NCBI GenBank assembly: GCA_900551985.1
Contig: URYG01000036.1
Location: 1 to 19,493, forward strand
Length of the DNA stretch: 19,493 bases
Reading direction: 5' to 3'
Source: an uncultured Prevotella sp.
Lineage (GTDB): Bacteria > Bacteroidota > Bacteroidia > Bacteroidales > Bacteroidaceae
This document shows, in pieces, positions 14,531-19,493 of the stretch. A program made the position numbers and the translations under genes. Every line of letters starts with the position of its first letter. The first letter of the stretch is position 1. The notes below the pieces were generated by a model. The model saw only the letters and a program-made list of their open reading frames with translations. It had not been told where the DNA came from and made no database searches.

Positions 14531-16519
14531 ATGATTTCAGTAGAAGGACTGAAAGTAGAGTTTGGCGTAAAGCCACTTTTCAATGATGTAAGCTTCGTAA
14601 TCAACGACCGCGACCGCATTGCCCTGGTAGGTAAGAACGGTGCCGGCAAATCTACGATGCTGAAGATTCTCTGTGGCTTGCAGAAGCCAACTTCCGGCGT
14701 GGTGGCTATCCCGAACGAAACCACCATCGGCTACCTGCCTCAGGTGATGAAACTGCAGGACGATACCACAGTAAAGCAGGAAACCCGCAAGGCTTTCGCC
14801 CACAATACCGAGATGAAGGCGCGCCTCGACAAGATGCAGCAGGAAATGGCTGACCGTACCGACTACGAGAGCGAGAGCTATGCCCAGCTCGTGGAGAAAT
14901 TCACACAGGAACATGATCGCTATATGATGATGGGCGGTGAAAACTACGAGGCGGAAATAGAGCGCACGCTGAGCGGTCTGGGTTTCACCCGTGAAGATTT
15001 CGACCGTCCTACCCGTGAGTTCTCCGGTGGATGGCGCATGCGTATCGAACTGGCAAAGATTCTGTTGCAGAAGCCGGATGTGCTCCTCCTCGATGAGCCT
15101 ACCAACCATCTTGATATCGAGAGTATCCAGTGGCTGGAGCAGTTCCTGGCGCAGAGTGCCAAGGCGGTGGTGCTGGTAAGTCACGACCGTGCCTTTATCA
15201 ATAATGTAACCAACCGCACGCTGGAGATTACCTGTGGCAGGGTAGAGGATTACAAGGTGAAATACGATGAGTATGTGGTTCTCCGTGCCGAGCGCCGTGA
15301 GCAGCAGCTCCGTGCTTACGAGAACCAGCAGAAGGAAATCGCCGACATCAAGGATTTCATCGAGCGATTTCGCTATAAGCCAACTAAGGCTGTACAGGTG
15401 CAGAGCCGCATCAAGCAGTTGGAGAAAATCGTTCCTATCGAGGTGGATGAGGTGGATACCAAGCAGATGCATCTCAAGTTCCCTCCTTGTCTCCGTAGCG
15501 GCGATTATCCTGTCATCTGCGATGAGGTGAGAAAGGATTATGGCGATCATACCGTCTTCGACCATGTGAATCTTACCATCAAGCGTGGCGAGAAAGTAGC
15601 GTTCGTAGGTAAGAACGGTGAGGGTAAATCTACCCTTGTGAAGTGTATCATGGGCGAGATTCCTTTTACGGGCAATCTCAAGATAGGTCATAACGTGCAG
15701 ATTGGTTATTTCGCACAGAACCAGGCACAGCTCCTCGACGAGAAGCTTACCATCTTCCAGACCATCGACAATGTGGCTACCGGTGAGATGCGCCTCAAGG
15801 TGAACGATCTGCTGGGTGCCTTTATGTTTGGTGGCGAAACTTCCGAGAAGTATGTCAAGGTGCTGAGTGGAGGTGAGCGCAGTCGTCTGGCGATGATCAA
15901 GCTCCTGCTCGAACCGGTGAATCTCCTGATTCTCGATGAGCCTACCAACCATCTCGATATGCAGTCGAAGGATGTGTTGAAGGAAGCCATCAAGGCATTC
16001 GACGGCACCGCCATCATCGTGAGTCACGACCGTGAGTTCCTCGACGGACTGGTAGATAAGGTATATGAGTTTGCCGGTGGCAAGGTACGTGAGCATCTGG
16101 GCGGCATCTATGATTATCTCCGTGCGCACAATGCCGAGAGCATCAGTCAGGCGCTGGCGAATCAGTCAGGAATGGCATCTGCCGGTTCTCCATCGGGTTC
16201 CGCTTCATCCTCTTCATCAACCTCATCATCTGCCGCAGCTTCTTCTTCCGAAGTTTCCTCCGGCAAGCTCAGCTATGCCGAGCACAAGGAGCAGCAGAAG
16301 AAGATACGCAAGGCTGAAAAGGCTGTGAAGGAATGCGAGGCGAAGATAGAAAAGCTCGAAACCCGCAAGGCAGAGATCGATGCCCTCCTGATGAAGCCTG
16401 AGAATGCTACGAATATGGAACTCGTTACCGAATATACCGAGCTGATGAAGAGCCTGGATGAGGAAAACGAGAACTGGATGATGCTCTCAGAAGAGCTGGA
16501 AGAAGTGAAGAATTCATAA
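14531..16519 (+). CDS. ABC-F family ATPase
   Basis: A 662-residue soluble protein with two ABC domains and no membrane segments, typical of ribosome-associated ABC-F proteins. Domain 1: Walker A GKNGAGKST (34-42), signature FSGGW (164-168), Walker B LLLDEP with D188/E189, switch H218. A helical linker of about 80 residues follows (235-315). Domain 2: GKNGEGKST (360-368), LSGGE (445-449), D469/E470, H499. A Ser/Ala/Gly-rich tract (about 550-577) leads to a C-terminal coiled coil (580-660). The architecture fits housekeeping ABC-F translation factors of the Uup/YdiF type more than antibiotic-resistance members, but this cannot be settled by eye. The last codons and stop are part of a heptad repeat. 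Confidence 0.93.
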   Translation: MISVEGLKVEFGVKPLFNDVSFVINDRDRIALVGKNGAGKSTMLKILCGLQKPTSGVVAIPNETTIGYLPQVMKLQDDTTVKQETRKAFAHNTEMKARLDKMQQEMADRTDYESESYAQLVEKFTQEHDRYMMMGGENYEAEIERTLSGLGFTREDFDRPTREFSGGWRMRIELAKILLQKPDVLLLDEPTNHLDIESIQWLEQFLAQSAKAVVLVSHDRAFINNVTNRTLEITCGRVEDYKVKYDEYVVLRAERREQQLRAYENQQKEIADIKDFIERFRYKPTKAVQVQSRIKQLEKIVPIEVDEVDTKQMHLKFPPCLRSGDYPVICDEVRKDYGDHTVFDHVNLTIKRGEKVAFVGKNGEGKSTLVKCIMGEIPFTGNLKIGHNVQIGYFAQNQAQLLDEKLTIFQTIDNVATGEMRLKVNDLLGAFMFGGETSEKYVKVLSGGERSRLAMIKLLLEPVNLLILDEPTNHLDMQSKDVLKEAIKAFDGTAIIVSHDREFLDGLVDKVYEFAGGKVREHLGGIYDYLRAHNAESISQALANQSGMASAGSPSGSASSSSSTSSSAAASSSEVSSGKLSYAEHKEQQKKIRKAEKAVKECEAKIEKLETRKAEIDALLMKPENATNMELVTEYTELMKSLDEENENWMMLSEELEEVKNS

Positions 16520-16532
16520 TTAATAATCAATA
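16505..16532 (+). repeat. Heptanucleotide repeat overlapping the ABC-F stop codon
   Basis: GTGAAGA, ATTCATA, ATTAATA and ATCAATA follow in exact 7-base register. The first two units encode the final VKNS and the stop codon of the ABC-F gene. The same junction GTGAAGA-ATTCAT occurs at 4426-4438 before the DUF58 gene. The array ends 12 bases before the M13 peptidase start. Confidence 0.6.
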
Positions 16533-16544
16533 AATAACGAGAAA

Positions 16545-18578
16545 ATGAAAATGAAGTACATCCTTCCGATGATGATGCTCGCAGCCATGCCGATGGCTGC
16601 TGATGCTCAGAACAAGTCGGGGCTTGTCATGAGCAATCTTGACAAGACAGCAAAGCCTGCTGATGATTTCTATCAGTTTGCTACCGGTGGCTGGCAGAAG
16701 AACAATCCGCTTCCTGCTGCCTACAGCCGTTATGGTAGTTTCGACCAGTTGGCTGAGAACAACAACAAGCGTATCAACTCTATCCTTGATGAGCTCAAGA
16801 AGAAGACCTACAAGGCTGGAACCATCGAGCAGAAGCTTTCCGACTTCTACAAGTTGGCACTCGATATCGACCGCCGCAACAAGGAGGGTATTGCTCCTGT
16901 TAAGCCTCTCCTCGACGAGATTGCTGCTGCCAAGACCAAGGCTGATCTCCAGAACCTGCAGGTGAAGTATGCCATGCAGGGTTTGGGCGTAGGTTTCGGT
17001 ACCGGTTTCGGTGCTGACGAGAAGAATGTTACTATGAACATCTACAATGTGATGCAGGGTGGCTTGACTCTCGGTTCCAAGGATTACTACCTCAACAACG
17101 ATGCTGCTACCGTAGCTATCCGTGAGGCTTTCAAGACTTACGTGGCAAAGATGTTCCAGCTCTATGGCTTCTCTGCTGCCGATGCTGCCAAGAAGGCACA
17201 GAAGGTATTCCTCCACGAGACCAGTCTCGCTACTATCTCCAAGAGCCGTACCGAACTCCGTGACCCACAGGCTAACTACAACAAGATGAGCCTGAAGCAG
17301 TTTAAGGAGAATTATCCAAACATCCCTCTCGAGGCTTTGGCTAACGGCGAGGGCATCAAGAGCGAATATATCCAGGAGATGATTGTAGGTCAGCCTGCAT
17401 TCCTGGCTGGTTACGACAAGATTACTGCTGCAGAGGATGCTGAGACTTTGAAGGCATTGATGGAGTGGAGTGTCATCGGCAGTTCTTCTGCTTATCTCAC
17501 CGACGAGATCCGCGAGGCAAACTTCGATTTCTTCGGCAAGACCATGAGTGGCAGAAAGGAAGACCATCCATTGTGGAAGCGTGCTACCTCTCAGGTAGAT
17601 GCTCAGATGGGTGAGGCACTCGGCAGAATCTACTGCAAGAAGTTCTTCCCTGAGTCTTCCAAGAAGATGATGGAGACTCTGGTCAAGAATCTCCAGGTGA
17701 GTCTCGGTCAGCGTATCGATGCTCAGGAGTGGATGAGTGCAGAGACCAAGGCTGCTGCTCACAATAAGCTCGATAAGTTCTATGTCAAGATTGGTTATCC
17801 TAACCAGTGGACTGATTATAGCAAACTTACTATCGATCCATCCAAGAGTTTCTATGAGAACGTGATGGCTTGCCGTCAGTTCCGCAACAACAAGGAGATT
17901 GCTGAGAAGGCTGGTAAGCCAGTCAACAGAGATGAGTGGTATATGACTCCACAGACTGTGAATGCATACTATAATCCAACTACCAACGAGATCTGCTTCC
18001 CAGCGGGTATCCTTCAGTATCCATTCTTTGATGCCAAGGCAGACGAGGCATTCAACTATGGTGCTATCGGTGTAGTGATTGGTCATGAGATGACTCACGG
18101 CTTCGATGATCAGGGTCGCCAGTATGATGCCAGCGGTAACCTGAAGGATTGGTGGACAGCTGCTGATGCTGAGGGCTTCAACAAGCGTGCAGATATGTAT
18201 GCTGATTTCTTCAGCAACATCAAGGTATTGCCTGACCTGAATGCCAACGGTCGCTTTACATTGGGTGAGAACCTTGCCGACCACGGAGGTTTGATGGTAT
18301 CTTTCAATGCATTCAAGAATGCGACAGCCAAGAAGCCTTTGAAGAACAAGGATGGCTTTACAGCTGATCAGCGTTTCTTCCTTGCCTACGCTGGTGTATG
18401 GGGTCAGAACATCACCGATAAGGAGATCCGCAACCGTGTGAAGAACGATCCTCATGCGCTTGGCAAGTGGCGTGTAGATGGTGCTCTTCCTCACATTGAT
18501 GCCTGGTATGAGGCATTTGGTGTAAAGCAGGGCGACAAGATGTTCATTCCTAAGAGCGAGCGTCTGGAGCTTTGGTAA
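16545..18578 (+). CDS. M13 (neprilysin/PepO) family zinc metallopeptidase, secreted
   Basis: A 677-residue peptidase, the usual length for the family. Residues 1-22 form a signal peptide (ends ADAQ), so it acts outside the cytoplasm. The zinc site is complete: HEMTH with H514, E515 and H518, and ENLADHGG with third ligand E575 and D579. The substrate-binding motif NAYYNP lies upstream. The C-terminal Trp of the family is present, but the Cys that precedes it in neprilysin is not (the end reads ERLELW), as expected for bacterial members. M13 enzymes cut short peptides. Frequent GCT, GGT and AAG codons compared with the neighbours suggest high expression. It is followed by a strong terminator. 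Confidence 0.95.
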   Translation: MKMKYILPMMMLAAMPMAADAQNKSGLVMSNLDKTAKPADDFYQFATGGWQKNNPLPAAYSRYGSFDQLAENNNKRINSILDELKKKTYKAGTIEQKLSDFYKLALDIDRRNKEGIAPVKPLLDEIAAAKTKADLQNLQVKYAMQGLGVGFGTGFGADEKNVTMNIYNVMQGGLTLGSKDYYLNNDAATVAIREAFKTYVAKMFQLYGFSAADAAKKAQKVFLHETSLATISKSRTELRDPQANYNKMSLKQFKENYPNIPLEALANGEGIKSEYIQEMIVGQPAFLAGYDKITAAEDAETLKALMEWSVIGSSSAYLTDEIREANFDFFGKTMSGRKEDHPLWKRATSQVDAQMGEALGRIYCKKFFPESSKKMMETLVKNLQVSLGQRIDAQEWMSAETKAAAHNKLDKFYVKIGYPNQWTDYSKLTIDPSKSFYENVMACRQFRNNKEIAEKAGKPVNRDEWYMTPQTVNAYYNPTTNEICFPAGILQYPFFDAKADEAFNYGAIGVVIGHEMTHGFDDQGRQYDASGNLKDWWTAADAEGFNKRADMYADFFSNIKVLPDLNANGRFTLGENLADHGGLMVSFNAFKNATAKKPLKNKDGFTADQRFFLAYAGVWGQNITDKEIRNRVKNDPHALGKWRVDGALPHIDAWYEAFGVKQGDKMFIPKSERLELW

Positions 18579-18638
18579 AGATCAGATATCCTATCCCGTT
18601 AGTTTCTAAAGTTTTAAAGGGATAAGAATGAAATATGT

Positions 18639-18676
18639 AAAAGGCTGCGTTACCACTGGGCAACGCAGCCTTTTTT
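18639..18676. terminator. Bidirectional Rho-independent terminator
   Basis: GGCTGCGTT (18643-18651) pairs perfectly with AACGCAGCC (18662-18670) around a 10-base loop. Four As precede the stem and six Ts follow it, so it works for the M13 peptidase from the left and for the HU-smalltalk unit from the right. Confidence 0.92.
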
Positions 18677-18704
18677 CATACATTTCAGTTCTTACATCCC
18701 CGAC

Positions 18705-18797
18705 TTACATACAGCTTGTCAGACCTAAAGAGGCAGCGATGGCTGTAAGGAGTGAGAGAGCAATCTTAATCACGGTTTTCCAGGTTTCACGTTTCAT
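18705..18797 (-). CDS. Smalltalk-family small protein
   Basis: A 30-residue ORF on the minus strand beginning MKRETWKTVIKIALSLL and ending GLTSCM. The MK-ETWKT start, hydrophobic middle and TSC near the end match what I know of the Bacteroidota 'smalltalk' family, tiny proteins of unknown function usually encoded beside HU-like DNA-binding proteins. Its start is 12 bases after the HU-HIG stop, so the two are probably co-transcribed, and the bidirectional terminator follows. The shape (basic N-terminus, hydrophobic core, lipobox-like LTSC with C29) is that of a lipoprotein signal peptide with only one residue after the Cys. It could equally be a single membrane helix. Confidence 0.85.
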   Translation of the reverse strand: MKRETWKTVIKIALSLLTAIAASLGLTSCM

Positions 18798-18809
18798 AGG
18801 CTATATTTT

Positions 18810-19424
18810 TTAGAAATCTACATTGTCACCGTTGTCGCCGTTGTCACCGGTATCGCTTCCGCCAGTCTGCGAACCGCCACCCTGGGTTCCGCTATCGCCA
18901 GTATTGCCGCCGGTAGCTCCGGTATCACCCTTGTTCTCGTCAGGGTTCTCCTGGTTGCCACCCTCGGTGTCCTCTACATCCTTCGAATCGTTGGAAGCGA
19001 TGCTCTTTACCACTTCGCCGTCGCGGTTTACGCAGGTGATGCTGATACCCGTCTTGGCAAGCTCCTGCTTGATTTCCATATTAGGGCAAAAGATTACGCG
19101 GCGCTGGGTGATGAGTTTGGTGCTCACATCCTCTACCGACTTCACAGCATTGGCACGCAGACCGAAGCGCATGGTGCCCAGACCCGGAACTGCTACGGAG
19201 TGACCCTCAGTAGCCCACGCCTTGATTACCTCGCTCAGGGCAGCGTATGCCACGTTCATCACGGCAGGAGTCAGACCGCAATGCAGGGCAGCCTGCTGGA
19301 TCACCTTCTCCGGTGTAAGCTTGTTGTAGATCAGCGGCTGCATCACGTACATGTACTGGTCCTTGCCACCTTCCTTACCCAAGTAAGCAATCTTGCGCTC
19401 AATAGCTTTAACATTCATTCCCAT
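18810..19424 (-). CDS. HU-family DNA-binding protein, HU-HIG type, with acidic Gly-rich tail
   Basis: A 204-residue protein. Residues 1-125 have the HU/IHF-like layout: N-terminal strand, helix region LTPEKVIQQAALHCGLTPAVM and VAYAALSEVIKAWATEGHSVAVPGLGTMRFGL, then the beta-arm region. Residues about 145-204 are a Gly/Asp/Asn/Thr-rich acidic tail ending in three GDN repeats, encoded by a 9-base tandem repeat at about 18823-18849. This matches the HU-HIG group (HU fused to wHTH, Ig or Gly-rich parts) found in Bacteroidota. The role is presumed DNA binding or nucleoid organisation; the tail may mediate contacts or autoinhibition. The start could be the ATG at 19424 or the one two codons later. 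No TAnnTTTG box is visible in the 69 bases upstream. Confidence 0.88.
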   Translation of the reverse strand: MGMNVKAIERKIAYLGKEGGKDQYMYVMQPLIYNKLTPEKVIQQAALHCGLTPAVMNVAYAALSEVIKAWATEGHSVAVPGLGTMRFGLRANAVKSVEDVSTKLITQRRVIFCPNMEIKQELAKTGISITCVNRDGEVVKSIASNDSKDVEDTEGGNQENPDENKGDTGATGGNTGDSGTQGGGSQTGGSDTGDNGDNGDNVDF

Positions 19425-19454
19425 AACTCAAAAAACAATTTAGTTAAACATTGA

Positions 19455-19477
19455 TTGCAGAGCTTTTGTTTCTGCAA
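19455..19477. other. Small inverted repeat upstream of the HU-HIG gene
   Basis: TTGCAGA (19455-19461) pairs with TCTGCAA (19471-19477) around a 9-base loop. It would lie in the leader or promoter region of the HU-HIG gene. No T-tract is present, so it is not a clear terminator. The rest of 19425-19493 shows nothing recognisable. Confidence 0.35.
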
Positions 19478-19493
19478 GCCATTGTGTTTCAAT

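Noticed and set aside
14311..14727. Minus-strand frame with repeated ALSGR
   Set aside because: It is a translation of the palindromic repeats in the spacer, with no family resemblance.
14537..16129. 530-residue open frame antisense to the ABC-F gene
   Set aside because: Codon-bias shadow of a strongly conserved gene; no domain seen.
16527..18494. 655-residue open frame antisense to the M13 peptidase
   Set aside because: It covers almost exactly the sense gene, whose codon bias avoids codons that read as stops on the other strand. The translation shows no recognisable domain and the sense gene has complete catalytic motifs.
18592..18624. TATCCC and GGGATA inverted repeat after the M13 peptidase
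   Set aside because: A six-base stem with a 21-base loop is weak, and a much stronger terminator follows at once.
18628..18813. 61-residue plus-strand frame after the M13 peptidase
   Set aside because: It runs straight through the strong bidirectional terminator and overlaps the smalltalk gene on the other strand.

Overview
This window looks like a chromosomal segment of a Bacteroidota bacterium, most likely a Prevotellaceae member close to Prevotella/Segatella copri. Four things point there: promoters with the Bacteroidota -7 box TAnnTTTG, AT-rich leaders without clear Shine-Dalgarno sites, a complete Bacteroides-type aerotolerance (bat) operon, and an HU-HIG DNA-binding protein paired with a tiny 'smalltalk' gene. 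No phage, IS element, CRISPR, tRNA or rRNA was seen, and no intergenic stretch exceeds about 205 bp.

Layout. (1) 1-206, minus: the 5' end of rsmG (16S rRNA m7G methyltransferase), cut by the window edge. Divergent Bacteroidota promoters lie between it and the next gene. (2) 408-3207, plus: a HAD-family phosphatase, panB (first committed step of pantothenate synthesis) and an MFS transporter whose start codon lies one base after the panB stop. Two hairpins close this unit. (3) 3405-12141, plus: the bat operon. It holds moxR (AAA+ ATPase), a DUF58 protein, a short BatD-like membrane protein, batA and batB (membrane-anchored VWA proteins with intact MIDAS residues), batC (TPR, with a Lys/Asn/Asp tail) and a BatD-BatE fusion. 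It is probably driven from a promoter near 3311. The family-level expectation is a MoxR ATPase acting on a periplasm-facing VWA/TPR/SH3 complex linked to stress or oxygen tolerance. (4) 12215-16519, plus: a PAP2 phosphatase, queA (queuosine tRNA modification) and an ABC-F ATPase. (5) 16545-18578, plus: a secreted M13 zinc metallopeptidase, ended by a strong bidirectional terminator shared with the convergent unit. (6) 18705-19424, minus: an HU-HIG protein with an acidic Gly-rich tail, followed 12 bp later by a 30-residue smalltalk gene.

The least explained features are in the spacers. Seven-base tandem repeats (units such as GTGAAGA, AAAGTTC, ATTCATA, ATTCAAC) sit just upstream of four start codons (DUF58, PAP2, queA, M13 peptidase). 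A second repeat family, the small palindrome GCCCT-GAA-AGGGC, occurs three times in two other spacers, once group flanking an 8-bp stem hairpin. A third, about 36-bp tandem repeat lies between the BatD-like gene and batA. The most notable protein-level observations are the buried signal-peptide-like segment at the BatD-BatE junction, two proteins in one operon that appear to share the BatD C-terminal module, and the smalltalk peptide, which looks like a lipoprotein signal peptide with almost no mature protein. I found no clear evidence of a wholly new multi-gene system.
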